NCBI GenBank assembly: GCA_903970595.1 | Contig: CAJCJI010000530.1 | Span: 1-36,750, forward strand | Length of the DNA stretch: 36,750 nt | Source: Verrucomicrobiota bacterium | GTDB taxonomy: Bacteria > Pseudomonadota > Gammaproteobacteria > Nevskiales > Nevskiaceae | Reading direction: 5' to 3' | In this document: positions 1-9,161 of the stretch, in pieces | Layout of the letters: every line of letters starts with the position of its first letter | Numbering within the stretch: the stretch's first letter is position 1 | The notes under the pieces: model-generated | Told to the model about the DNA's origin: nothing | The model's input: only the letters and a program-made list of their open reading frames with translations | Database searches by the model: none | Position numbers and translations under genes: made by a program

Positions 1-12
1 CTGGGCGCGCGT

Positions 13-40
13 CGGGTGCCGCCGTGCGGCGCGGCACCCG
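13..40 (-). terminator. hairpin just past the pmbA-like stop codon
   Basis: Perfect 10-bp inverted repeat (CGGGTGCCGC at 13-22, GCGGCACCCG at 31-40) about 10 bases beyond the minus-strand stop at 51. No T-run follows on the minus strand, so it is either a weak or Rho-assisted terminator or a 3'-end stabilising hairpin. Confidence 0.35.
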
Positions 41-50
41 GATTCCCTCA

Positions 51-1385
51 TCAAACCGCGTCCGACAGGGAGGTGAAGGTGAACTCGCGCAGCTTCATCG
101 CCGGAATCACCATGATGAAGGGCGATTCGTCGTCCGTGACCCGTACCGGCTTGCCGAACTCCTCGACGTTGTTGAGCATGATCACCGGCGACTCGTTGAA
201 GCGGAAGTTCTTGATCGGGTACTTGATCTCGCCGTCCTCGATGTAGAACGTGCCGTCTCGCGTCAATCCGGTGAGCAGCACGGTCTGCGGGTCGACCATG
301 CGGATGTACCAGGTGCGCGTCACCAAGATGCCCTTCTGGGTGGACTTGACCAGGTCCATGGTCGACTTGTCGCCGCCGGTCATGATGATATTGCCCGGCT
401 GGCCCTTGGCCTCCTTGCCCTTGAGCTTGGCCCAGTAGCGCGAGTACTGGAGATAATCGACCACGCCCTTGGTGATGATCGGGGTGCGCTCGCGGGGCAG
501 GCCGTCTTCGTCCCAGGGTACTACCGCCGAGTCGGCGTCCCAGGGATCGGCGTACAGGGTGACGCGTTCGTCGAATACTTTCTCGCCGAGGCGGTTGCCG
601 CCGCCTTTTTTGGTCAGGAAGCTGCGGCCCTCGTCGCACTGCCGCGCGTCGAAGCCGTTCATCATGTCGGAGACCAGGTGCTTGCTGGCGGCCGGCTCGA
701 GCACCACGGTGTACTTGCCCGGCTCCAGCGCCTTGGCATCGACCGAACGCTTGGCCTTGTCCATGGCGATGCCGATCTCGTCCTTGGCGCTGAAGCGCGA
801 TGCGTCGGCCACATTGCGCGCGACCCAGCCGGAGCCGCGGCCGTCTTCGGTGCGCACGGTGCAGGTGAAGTCGGCCGAGGTGCTGCGCTGGAAGCCGAAA
901 TTGCCGTTGCTGTTGCAGATGGCGCTGAATTCCTGCGTATCGGTGAAGAAGCCCGCCGCCACCAGCTTCTCGCTGCGGCAGGGCAGGATGCAGTCCGCCG
1001 CCACCTGCGCGCGATAGTCCGGATTGATCGCCGCGGTCTTGTCGGACCAGGTATTGCTCGGTTTGTAGTCCTGCTTGGGCACAGCCGGCATGAATTCCGG
1101 GTTTTCCGGCGCCAGTTTCGCCAGTTCCTCGGCCCGGTGCACGCATTGCTGGAGCGAGAGATCGTCGAAGCGGTTGATGGTCGAGGTGCCGATCTTCTTG
1201 CCGTAGGCTACCGACACGGCCAGGTCGCAGTCGGTCACCACGCCGCTGGTGGAAATGTTGTTCAACGCATAGCGGATGTTGCCGGTGATCTTGCCATCCA
1301 GCGTGGCCGTGCATTCGTCGGCCTTGGACAGCTTCACCACTTTTTCCAGCAGCGCGCGGGCGTCCTGTTCGGTAAAGATGCTCAT
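51..1385 (-). CDS. TldD/PmbA family protein, PmbA (TldE)-like subunit
   Basis: 444 residues, the usual length of PmbA/TldE. TldD and TldE form a heterodimeric metalloprotease that degrades unfolded or leader peptides; TldD carries the zinc site and TldE lacks it. This protein has the family fold signature (N-terminal segment with alternating 'V.....G.KIGTST' strands, C-terminal region with 'ILVTRTWYIRMVDPQTVLLTGLTRDGTF') and no HExxxH motif, so it is the non-catalytic partner. It has no signal peptide. The ATG at 1385 is preceded by AAAGGA at good spacing and lies 22 bases after the stop of the tldD-like gene, so the two are one operon. It is divergent from the housekeeping E. coli PmbA, so I give no symbol. 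Confidence 0.9.
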   Translation of the reverse strand: MSIFTEQDARALLEKVVKLSKADECTATLDGKITGNIRYALNNISTSGVVTDCDLAVSVAYGKKIGTSTINRFDDLSLQQCVHRAEELAKLAPENPEFMPAVPKQDYKPSNTWSDKTAAINPDYRAQVAADCILPCRSEKLVAAGFFTDTQEFSAICNSNGNFGFQRSTSADFTCTVRTEDGRGSGWVARNVADASRFSAKDEIGIAMDKAKRSVDAKALEPGKYTVVLEPAASKHLVSDMMNGFDARQCDEGRSFLTKKGGGNRLGEKVFDERVTLYADPWDADSAVVPWDEDGLPRERTPIITKGVVDYLQYSRYWAKLKGKEAKGQPGNIIMTGGDKSTMDLVKSTQKGILVTRTWYIRMVDPQTVLLTGLTRDGTFYIEDGEIKYPIKNFRFNESPVIMLNNVEEFGKPVRVTDDESPFIMVIPAMKLREFTFTSLSDAV

Positions 1386-1407
1386 GTCGAATTCCTTTAG
1401 GATCTGC

Positions 1408-3042
1408 TCAGCCCAGGCTGCGGGCGGTATTGATGACGTTGATGCTGTTGAAGCGCGCCGTGCTGGAGCCGTGCGATACCGCCGACACCTGGGTCGGCTG
1501 GCCCTTGCCGTCGAAGAACGATCCGCCGAAGCGGAAGTCGCGCTCGTCGCACACGCCCACGCAGGAATTCCAGAATTCCGGCGTGCGGATCTGGTAGGCG
1601 ACGTCCTCGATCTGGCGCGTGATGACGCCCTTCTTGATCTCGTAGAACAACTCGCCGCCGAACTGGGCGTTGTAACGCTGCTGGTCGATGGAGAAGGACC
1701 CGGCGCCGACGATGTAGATGCCGTCCTCGACGTTCTTGATCATCTCGGCCGGGGTCAGCTTGTCCTTGCCCGGGGCCAGCGAGACGTTGGCCATGCGCTG
1801 GAACTGCACGTTGGACCAATGGTCGGCATAGCAGCAGCCCTGCGAGGCGTTCAGACCGATGATGTGCGCCTGGTCGCGGATCGCCTGGTAGTTCACCAGC
1901 ACACCGTCCTTGATCAGGTCCCAGCGCTGGGTCTTCACGCCTTCGTCGTCGTAGCCCACCGCGCCGAGGGTGTGCGGTTGCACCTTGTCGGCGAAGATGG
2001 TGACCTTGTCGCTGCCGTATTTGAAATTGCCGGACTTCCACTTGTCCAGCGTGACGAAGCTGGTACCGGCGAAATTCGCCTCGTAGCCCAGCACCCGGTC
2101 CAGTTCGGTGGGATGGCCCACCGACTCGTGGATGGTCAGCCACAGGTGCGAAGGATCGAGCACCAGGTCGTACTTGCCCGGCTTGACCGAGAACGCGGTG
2201 AGCTTCTGGCGCGCCTGCTTGGCGGCCGCGATCGCGTCCGCATGCATGTCGTAGGATGTCGAATAAATGGTGGCGCCGCCGGGCAGGTGGATGTGCGAGT
2301 CTTTGCCCGCGTCGAGGTATTCGTAGCCCATGCCCATCGGCGCCGACAGGCCGGAGCGCATGCGGAACTTGCCGGACTTCTTGTCCACGGCGGTGACCCG
2401 GATCGGCGTCCAGATGCGGTGGATGTCCTGGTCGATGTAGGAGCCGTCGGTGGAGGCGAAATACTTCTGCTCGTTGACCAGGAACAGGATCGAGCGGATG
2501 AAGTCGGCGCCGGACTTGAGGGCGGCGGCATTGACGCTCATCAGCAGGTCGACCTTCTCCTTGATCGGCACTTCCATCGAATTCTTGCGGATCGGGGTGG
2601 CCCAGCTCACCACGCCTACGCCCGTTGTTGGTGCGAGCTGCACCGGTTCGGTCTGGATCTTGGAATTGGCCTTGGCGATGCCGAGCGCCTGGGTCACGGC
2701 GGCGGCCACGGCATCGTCGCTCAGCTCGCTGGTCGCGGCGAAGCCCCAGGTGCCGTTGGCGATGACGCGGATGCCCACGCCCAGCGACTCGGTGTTGACG
2801 ATGTTTTCGACCTTGGTTTCGCGGGTGATCACGAACTGGCGCAGGTAACGCCCGATACGCACGTCGCAATAGCTGGCGCCGCCCTTGGTGGCCGCATTGA
2901 GCGCGACGTCCGCGAGCTTCTTCTTGAAGCCGACGTCCAGCTTGGTGCTGAGCACGTCCGCCGCCACCACCCGTCCGAAGGCGGGCAGCATCATCGCCCC
3001 CATCATCAGGCCAGTGCCCTTCAGCAACTCACGTCTGTCCAT
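1408..3042 (-). CDS. TldD-like metallopeptidase with twin-arginine leader
   Basis: 544 residues. The catalytic TldD signature HESVGH lies at residues 305-310 with a Glu at 313 (HExxxH...E), inside the conserved 'LTIHESVGHPTELD' segment. The N-terminus MDRRELLKG followed by a hydrophobic stretch to about residue 22 and a V-A-A site near residue 28 is a convincing Tat signal, which would send the protein to the periplasm, whereas classical TldD is cytoplasmic. The ATG at 3042 has GGGAG eight bases upstream. The protein is longer than E. coli TldD (about 480) mainly because of the leader. First gene of a two-gene operon with the PmbA-like partner, which has no leader. Its natural substrate is unknown. 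Confidence 0.9.
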   Translation of the reverse strand: MDRRELLKGTGLMMGAMMLPAFGRVVAADVLSTKLDVGFKKKLADVALNAATKGGASYCDVRIGRYLRQFVITRETKVENIVNTESLGVGIRVIANGTWGFAATSELSDDAVAAAVTQALGIAKANSKIQTEPVQLAPTTGVGVVSWATPIRKNSMEVPIKEKVDLLMSVNAAALKSGADFIRSILFLVNEQKYFASTDGSYIDQDIHRIWTPIRVTAVDKKSGKFRMRSGLSAPMGMGYEYLDAGKDSHIHLPGGATIYSTSYDMHADAIAAAKQARQKLTAFSVKPGKYDLVLDPSHLWLTIHESVGHPTELDRVLGYEANFAGTSFVTLDKWKSGNFKYGSDKVTIFADKVQPHTLGAVGYDDEGVKTQRWDLIKDGVLVNYQAIRDQAHIIGLNASQGCCYADHWSNVQFQRMANVSLAPGKDKLTPAEMIKNVEDGIYIVGAGSFSIDQQRYNAQFGGELFYEIKKGVITRQIEDVAYQIRTPEFWNSCVGVCDERDFRFGGSFFDGKGQPTQVSAVSHGSSTARFNSINVINTARSLG

Positions 3043-3280
3043 GCCTTGTCTCCCTTGATTGATTGTCTGCCCGCCTGCCGTCGCCAGCCCGTGTTGCGCC
3101 GCGGCCTGCCCCGGCCGAACCCGTGCATCCTAGCGCGCAAACGCCGCTTGCGCCGAACCGGCTAAAGTCTGGGGCACACTAGATACTAAGATGCCGCCGC
3201 TTGGCGGTTTGGTTTATGGCGCCCGACAAAATTTTTCGAACACTGCGAAAAGAAATGTAAAGCAATCAGGGAGACGCTGC

Positions 3281-6244
3281 TTACTTGAACAGGTATTTGA
3301 CGCCGAAATCGAAGAAGCGGCCGACGGCGCCGGACTGGTGCCAGGCCGGATTGTAGTTGGCGCCGCCGTAGGTGTACGGATCCAGGGGAGCCATCGAGTT
3401 GAATACGTTCAACACCGAACCCGAAAGTTCCCAGTTCTTGAAGCCGGTGTATTTGGCGAACAAGTCCATGGTGGTGAATGCGCGCACGCGACAGTTGGCG
3501 AACGGAGTGCCGTTGGGGCCGTAGATGCCGCAGGCCTGCGCATTCGGATTGGCCACCGCATAGCCGGGGAATTCCTCGCCGCCCGAGGTCTGGTACACCG
3601 CAAGGCCGTTGCTGTTGGTGAGCGGGCTGACGCCATCCGAGGCTTCGCCGGCCGTGGAGGAAAGAGACTCGGCCCAGTTGTCGACCAGCCGCATCTTGCC
3701 GACGAAGTTCGCAATGGCCGTCCAGGACCAGCTGCCCTGCGCGAAGTTGAGGTCCAGCGTGGCATGATCCCGCGGCGTACCGGTGTCTGAACTTTCCGTG
3801 AACGGGCCGGAGGTGCCGACGTACTGGGTGATTTCCCCGTCAAGGTCCCGGGTGAAGGTGATCACGTGGGTCCAGGTGAGATCGGCGCTCAGCTTGCCGT
3901 ATTTGCCTTTGTAAAGCTGTTCTTCCCAGTCGAAGTCGATGCCCTGGGTCTTGGTGTAGTCGCCGTTCTGGTATGGGGCGACCAGCGCGGAAAGTTCAGC
4001 CTGGCCATTGCTCCCCAGCGGCCCATAGCAGGCCTGCGAGCCCGGTGTCTGGGTGCCGTTGACGCAGCTCAGCGGCGTCATGCTGGTCTGCGGAAACTGG
4101 TTCTGCAGCACCGAAGGATCCGCTTCCTCGATGTCGTGATCGCGCACGATGCGGAAGAAGTCGACGGACAGGCTGCTGCCGGTGATCGGCTCCAGCACCG
4201 TGCCCAGGGTCAGGCTCTTAGCCTTTTCCGGCTGCAGCGTGGGATTGCCGACGGTGAGGATGCCGATGCCGGTGAAACCGAAGCTTGCGCTTTGCGCACC
4301 GCTTTCCGCCGGGCCTGGCGCGCGGAAGGCTTCCGCGTAGGTACCGCGCAAGGAAACTTGCTTGATCGGGGTGAGCTTCAGCTCGACCTTGGGAGTCGAG
4401 GCATAGCCGAAATCGGAATAGTGATCCAGCCGGTAGGCGGCATTCAGATCCGCATACCGGGTAAGCGGCACCTCGAATTCGATATAGACGGCACCCACAT
4501 CGCGATTCTTGTAGGCCTGCGAGAAGCCGAGGCCGATGGTTTGCCCATCGTTGGTTCCGGGAGTGGCGGGCGATTTGTAGTTTTCGTTGCGGTACTCCGC
4601 GCCCATCGCGAACGACAGGTCGCCGCCGCCCCAGGGCATGGTGAGCAGCGGACGCGTGTAGTGTCCATCGACCAGCGAGGTTCTCGACACCGGGATGGAT
4701 TTCAGAGTCGGAGCGAGCGATGCCCAGAGGGTCGGTGAATCCAGGCTGGGGTCGACCCGCAGGGTGCCGTTGGTCAGTGCCGCCTGGGTGGCATTGAGCT
4801 GCAGGTATCCCTGGTTGATATTGTCCAGGCGATTCTGCAGAAAGCCGCCGCCGAAGTCATATGTGCCCCCGAGGACCTTGCCGGTTATCCCGGTGATCAA
4901 GCGGATGACATTGTTCTTTTCGTTTGCGATCCGGGGGCCGGCGCCGATCGCCTCCCACCCGAAATAAGGTCCGTTCGCCGTATTGATATCCATTCCGCTC
5001 GGATTGTCTGGGTGAGTCGCCGGCAGGTCGAAGGTCTGGAAGTACACCGGGTTGGCCGGCATCGCGGCGTTATAGGAAACCCCCTCTCCGCCGATGAAGC
5101 TCGGCGTAGTGATGCCGACGGTGCCGGAGTAGAAGTAGCCGGCTTCCAGGTAGCCGGTGATCGAGTCGTTGAACTCATAGGTGCCGCGCGTGTAAATGTT
5201 GAAGCGATCCTGCTGCGGCTGAATCTGGGCATAGCCGATGTTGTCGAACTCGCAGACCCCGGTGGTGGCGTTGGTGTCCGGGCACGCGCTCATGTTGTAG
5301 TTGCCGGTGGTATTGCTGGCATTACCGGTGTTGGGAATCGCCGTGGTGACAGCGCCGCTTTCGGAGATTACGCCATAGGGGGTAGCGGGCTGGAAATAAG
5401 GATTGGTGTTCGGGCCAAACCCCGGGATCTGCGGTGCGCCCGCCCGCATATCGAAGAATCCATACGGCGCCAGGTTGGTGGTGCCGAGGTAGCCGCTGCG
5501 ATTGGCGTTGGAGATGGCCTGCTGGGAGGTGGCTTCAACCGTGGCGAACAGGTTGAAATGCTGCGTCTCCAGGTTGCCGATGCCGAAGGTTCCGTACACG
5601 CGCTTGGTGACGCCGTCATTGTGGCCGCTGGCGCCGTAGGTGGCGCCGATGGTTCCGCCCTGGTAGTTCTTGCGCAAGATCACGTTGACCACGCCGCCGA
5701 TGGCATCCGAGCCGTATATCGCGGAGGCTCCGTCTTTAAAAATCTCGATGCGGTCCACCGCTTCCAGGGGAATCGAGTTGAGGTCGACGAAGGTACGCTC
5801 GCCGTCGTCGGCCAGGCCATAGGGCGCCATGCGCCTGCCGTTGATCAGCACCAGGGTGTTGTCCACCCCCAAGCCGCGCAGCGAGACGCCCGAGCCACCT
5901 GAGGCGAAGCCGGAGGTAAAGGTGAGCGGCAGGCTGTCGGAGTTGTTGGCTGAAACCGACTGGATGATCTCGGCGATGTTCTGTTTGCCGGTGGCTTCGA
6001 TTTGATTGCGGCTGATGGTCTGAATCGGAGCCGCGGTTTCCTTGGTCGTGCGCGGAATGTTCGATCCGGTGACGGTAACGGCCTTCAGTTCGGTGGTCTG
6101 ATCGGAACTATCCTGGGCCATGGCCGTGATTGAACTCAGTCCCGCCATCGGCAGGGCAAGAGCGGCGCCCTGCATCCAGATCCGGGCGGCCGAGCGGACA
6201 ACCCCGAGTGTGCCGCGATTGCCGCAACCTGGGCTCGACTCCAT
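3281..6244 (-). CDS. TonB-dependent outer-membrane receptor
   Basis: 987 residues. Signal peptide over residues 1-43 (hydrophobic 'GAALALPMAGLSSITAMAQ'), TonB-box-like 'LKAVTVTGS' near residue 54, then a plug domain with the typical 'GVSLRGLG..NTLVLINGRR' and 'VDRIEIFKDGASAIYGSDAIGGVVNVI' segments at about 125-190, and a large 22-strand barrel ending in the aromatic-rich 'GRFFDFGVKYLFK', a good C-terminal assembly signal. It resembles the large Xanthomonas/Caulobacter-type receptors for oligosaccharides, peptides or complex organics rather than a siderophore receptor, but the ligand cannot be read from sequence. The ATG at 6244 has AGGGAG at the correct distance. Apparently monocistronic; no FecR/sigma pair adjoins it. 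Confidence 0.95.
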   Translation of the reverse strand: MESSPGCGNRGTLGVVRSAARIWMQGAALALPMAGLSSITAMAQDSSDQTTELKAVTVTGSNIPRTTKETAAPIQTISRNQIEATGKQNIAEIIQSVSANNSDSLPLTFTSGFASGGSGVSLRGLGVDNTLVLINGRRMAPYGLADDGERTFVDLNSIPLEAVDRIEIFKDGASAIYGSDAIGGVVNVILRKNYQGGTIGATYGASGHNDGVTKRVYGTFGIGNLETQHFNLFATVEATSQQAISNANRSGYLGTTNLAPYGFFDMRAGAPQIPGFGPNTNPYFQPATPYGVISESGAVTTAIPNTGNASNTTGNYNMSACPDTNATTGVCEFDNIGYAQIQPQQDRFNIYTRGTYEFNDSITGYLEAGYFYSGTVGITTPSFIGGEGVSYNAAMPANPVYFQTFDLPATHPDNPSGMDINTANGPYFGWEAIGAGPRIANEKNNVIRLITGITGKVLGGTYDFGGGFLQNRLDNINQGYLQLNATQAALTNGTLRVDPSLDSPTLWASLAPTLKSIPVSRTSLVDGHYTRPLLTMPWGGGDLSFAMGAEYRNENYKSPATPGTNDGQTIGLGFSQAYKNRDVGAVYIEFEVPLTRYADLNAAYRLDHYSDFGYASTPKVELKLTPIKQVSLRGTYAEAFRAPGPAESGAQSASFGFTGIGILTVGNPTLQPEKAKSLTLGTVLEPITGSSLSVDFFRIVRDHDIEEADPSVLQNQFPQTSMTPLSCVNGTQTPGSQACYGPLGSNGQAELSALVAPYQNGDYTKTQGIDFDWEEQLYKGKYGKLSADLTWTHVITFTRDLDGEITQYVGTSGPFTESSDTGTPRDHATLDLNFAQGSWSWTAIANFVGKMRLVDNWAESLSSTAGEASDGVSPLTNSNGLAVYQTSGGEEFPGYAVANPNAQACGIYGPNGTPFANCRVRAFTTMDLFAKYTGFKNWELSGSVLNVFNSMAPLDPYTYGGANYNPAWHQSGAVGRFFDFGVKYLFK

Positions 6245-6286
6245 TGACGTTTCTCCCTGGATTTATCTGCTGCTGAACCCCAATGC

Positions 6287-6303
6287 AATTGCTTAACGCA
6301 ATT
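6287..6303. promoter_or_regulatory. 17-bp inverted repeat upstream of the TonB receptor gene
   Basis: AATTGC - TTAAC - GCAATT, about 45-60 bases upstream of the receptor ATG at 6244, in an AT-rich island within a 165-base spacer. The position suits an operator over the promoter. No regulator gene adjoins it, so the function is inferred. Confidence 0.35.
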
Positions 6304-6409
6304 TTTACGCCTGTTGCAGTGAACGCAGCCCCTGCCGTCCAAGGGACGATCGCACAACGTAGCCTGAAAGGCTATTTCAGCCAATCGTCAATAGGCTCCG
6401 GGCTTGCGG

Positions 6410-7990
6410 TCAACGCAGATCGGAAGAAAAGAGCGGAACCCTGCGCGCATGCGTGGCCTGTTCGAAGCTGTAGGCGTACCCGATCAATTGCGCCTCGGAC
6501 CAGGCTGTTCCGACGAAGGACAGCCCGACCGGCAGGCCGTGCACGGTCCCCATCGGCACGGTGATGTGCGGATAACCCGCGACGGCGGGCGGGGTCGAGA
6601 TGTCGCCGCCGAGGTAGTGATCGCCATTGACCAGGTCCGTGGTCCAGGCCGGCCCCATGGTCGGCGCGACGAGCACATCGAGATGGTCCTTGGCCAGTGC
6701 TGCGTCGATCCCCTCCGGGCCGGCCAGGCGTTTTACGCGCTCGCTGGCTTCGAGGTATTCCTTTTCGTTCAATGAACCCTTGGCCTGGGCGTCGAGAAAC
6801 AGTTCCTGCTGGAAATAGGGCATCTCGCGCTGCCGCTCGCGCTCATCGAATGCGATCAGATCGGCGAGGCTGCGCGGGCCGCTGGTGCGTGCCGCCAGAT
6901 ACCGATTGATTCCGTCCTTGAATTCGTAGAGCAGCACCATCTGCTCGTCGGCCTCCAGCTTGTCGCGGTTCGGAAGCTCCACTGGATCCACCAGCACGGC
7001 ACCCTGGGCCTGCAAAGCCCGGAGCGCCTGTTCGAACACGGCGTCGACTTCCTCGTGGAATCCGGCGTAATGGCGCAGCACTCCGACCCTGATCCCCTTC
7101 AAGCCATCGGCGCGGAGGGACCGGGTGTAATCGACCGGAGGCCGGTCCCGCAGCGGCATCGTCGCAGGGTCGTCGGGATCGTAACCGGCCAGCACCGTGA
7201 GCAGCGTCGCGGCATCGGCGACGCTGCGGGCAATCGGGCCGGCGCTGTCCTGGCTCGCGGAAATGGGGATGATGCCGCTGCGCGAAACCAGTCCCACGGT
7301 GGGCTTGATGCCGACCAGGCCGTTGACGCTGGATGGGCATACGATCGAGCCGTCGGTTTCCGTGCCCACCGAAGCCACCGCCAGATCGGCGGCAATGGCG
7401 GCGGCAGCGCCCGAACTGGAACCGCATGGGTTGCGATCCAGTACATAGGGGTTTTTGGTTTGACCGCCGCGTCCGCTCCAGCCGCTGGAGGCTCTCTTCG
7501 AGCGGAAATCAGCCCATTCGCTGAGATTGGTCTTGCCCAGTATCAGGGCGCCGGCGCCGCGCAGCCGACCGACGATAAAGGCGTCGCGGGTCGGCCTCGA
7601 CCCTGCCAGCGCCAGCGAGCCGGCAGTGGTCAGCATGCGGTCGGCGGTGTCGATATTGTCCTTGAGCAGCAGCGGCACGCCGAACAGCGCGCCGCGAGCG
7701 CCGGTCTGCGCGTCGAGATGCGCGGCAATCGACACGGCATCCGGATTGATTTCGAGCACCGCGTGCAGTGCCGGGCCGCCGCGGTCGATCGATGCGATGC
7801 GAGCTTGATAGTGCTTGGCCAAGGTGCGCACTTTGTAACGATCACCGGCAAGCGCCTGGTGTATTTCTGCTACGCCCGGCTCCGTTGGGACGGTATCGGC
7901 CGCTGCCCGCGCTGACGCACAGGCGAGCGCCGCGACGGCCACGGCCAGCAAACTGCAAGCTTTCGGTAGCGAAACGCCGCTCGGCTCCAT
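6410..7990 (-). CDS. exported amidase of the amidase-signature family
   Basis: 526 residues. The amidase-signature Ser-cisSer-Lys triad is visible: Lys in 'LLLKDNIDT', the cis-Ser in 'NPCGSSSGA', and the nucleophile Ser in 'TETDGSIVCPSS'. These enzymes hydrolyse amides to a carboxylate and ammonia; the substrate cannot be told. The first about 30 residues ('CSLLAVAVAALACASARA|AAD') form a Sec signal peptide, so it acts in the periplasm. It lies 30 bases behind the alcohol dehydrogenase stop and is probably the last gene of the HMG-CoA reductase - dehydrogenase - amidase run. The ATG at 7990 has only a weak ribosome site. Confidence 0.92.
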   Translation of the reverse strand: MEPSGVSLPKACSLLAVAVAALACASARAAADTVPTEPGVAEIHQALAGDRYKVRTLAKHYQARIASIDRGGPALHAVLEINPDAVSIAAHLDAQTGARGALFGVPLLLKDNIDTADRMLTTAGSLALAGSRPTRDAFIVGRLRGAGALILGKTNLSEWADFRSKRASSGWSGRGGQTKNPYVLDRNPCGSSSGAAAAIAADLAVASVGTETDGSIVCPSSVNGLVGIKPTVGLVSRSGIIPISASQDSAGPIARSVADAATLLTVLAGYDPDDPATMPLRDRPPVDYTRSLRADGLKGIRVGVLRHYAGFHEEVDAVFEQALRALQAQGAVLVDPVELPNRDKLEADEQMVLLYEFKDGINRYLAARTSGPRSLADLIAFDERERQREMPYFQQELFLDAQAKGSLNEKEYLEASERVKRLAGPEGIDAALAKDHLDVLVAPTMGPAWTTDLVNGDHYLGGDISTPPAVAGYPHITVPMGTVHGLPVGLSFVGTAWSEAQLIGYAYSFEQATHARRVPLFSSDLR

Positions 7991-8020
7991 GGCTTTTTCG
8001 ATTTGAGTCGGGCAGGCGGA

Positions 8021-9151
8021 TCAGTCGAACAGCACCACCTGCCGCACAGCCTCGCCCCGCGCCAGCCGGTCGAAACCCTGGTTGATTTCGTCCAGGCGCA
8101 GACGATGTGTCAGCAAGCGGTCCACCGGCAGCCGGCCGGCCTGGTACAGGGCGATGTAGCGCGGCAGGTCGCGCGAGGGCACGGCCGAACCCATGTAGGA
8201 GCCTTTAACCGTGCGCTCCTCCGCCACCAGGCTGACCGCTGGCACCGAGAACATTTTCTGCGGGTGCGGCAGGCCGGCAGTAACCGTGGTGCCGCCGCGC
8301 CGCGTCGCCGCATAAGCCTGTGCCAGCACCGCCTCGCTGCCCACCGATTCCAGCGCGTGATGCGCGCCGCCTCTAGTGGCGGCGCGCACGCCGGCGACCG
8401 GGGCTTCGTTGCGCGCGTCGATGGTGTGGCTGGCGCCCAGCGCCCTGGCCAGTTCCAGCTTGGCCGGCACCACGTCCACCGCCACCAGCGGCCAGGCGCC
8501 GCTGGCGTGCGCGCCGAGCAGGGCGGCGAGGCCGATGCCGCCGAGGCCGAAGATCGCCACGCTCTCGCCGGCGGCGACGCGCGCCGTGTTGACCACCGCG
8601 CCGACACCGGTCATCACCGCGCAGCCGAACAGGGCCGCGATCTCCGCAGGTAAATCCCGCCCGATCTTCACCGCCGAGCGTGCGGAAACCACCGTCATGT
8701 GAGCAAAGCCGGAAACCCCCAGGTGATGATGCACAAGAGCAGTGGCGGAATCGCTCCAGTGCCGCGCACCCGACAGCAGGGCGCCGGCGGTGTTGGCCGC
8801 CGCACCTGGCTCGCATAGGGCCGGGCGGCCCTCGGCGCATGGACTGCAATGGCCGCAGGACGGCACGAAGGAAAATACCAGCCGGTCACCCGGAGCGAAG
8901 TCGGCCGCACCGGGGCCGCATTGCAGCACTTCACCGCAGGCTTCGTGTCCCAGAACCATCGGCATTACGCGCGGACGCGAGCCGTCGATGACCGACAGGT
9001 CGGAATGGCACAGGCCGGCGGCGAGCACCTTGACCAACAGTTCGCCGGAGCCCGGAGGGGCCAGTTCCAGCTCCTCGATGCGCAAGGGCTGCGACTGCGC
9101 GTAAGGCGCCGGCAGCCCCATCTGGCGCAATACCGCGCCGCGCGTTTTCAT
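8021..9151 (-). CDS. zinc-dependent alcohol dehydrogenase (MDR superfamily)
   Basis: 376 residues, close to the family length. Catalytic zinc ligands in 'GLCHSD' and 'GHEACGEV'; structural zinc Cys cluster 'CGHCSPC.......C' at about 98-112; Rossmann motif 'GLGGIGLA' near residue 200. It oxidises an alcohol to an aldehyde or the reverse with NAD(P). The arrangement resembles the class III/aryl-alcohol type, but the substrate is not determined. AAGG precedes the ATG at 9151, which lies 10 bases past the HMG-CoA reductase stop, so the two are translated from one message. Amidase follows 30 bases on. Confidence 0.92.
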   Translation of the reverse strand: MKTRGAVLRQMGLPAPYAQSQPLRIEELELAPPGSGELLVKVLAAGLCHSDLSVIDGSRPRVMPMVLGHEACGEVLQCGPGAADFAPGDRLVFSFVPSCGHCSPCAEGRPALCEPGAAANTAGALLSGARHWSDSATALVHHHLGVSGFAHMTVVSARSAVKIGRDLPAEIAALFGCAVMTGVGAVVNTARVAAGESVAIFGLGGIGLAALLGAHASGAWPLVAVDVVPAKLELARALGASHTIDARNEAPVAGVRAATRGGAHHALESVGSEAVLAQAYAATRRGGTTVTAGLPHPQKMFSVPAVSLVAEERTVKGSYMGSAVPSRDLPRYIALYQAGRLPVDRLLTHRLRLDEINQGFDRLARGEAVRQVVLFD

Positions 9152-9161
9152 GGGTTTACCT

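Noticed and set aside
24-3165. Long plus-strand frames opposite the TldD/PmbA genes
   Set aside because: The minus-strand proteins carry family motifs and ribosome sites; the plus-strand frames have neither.
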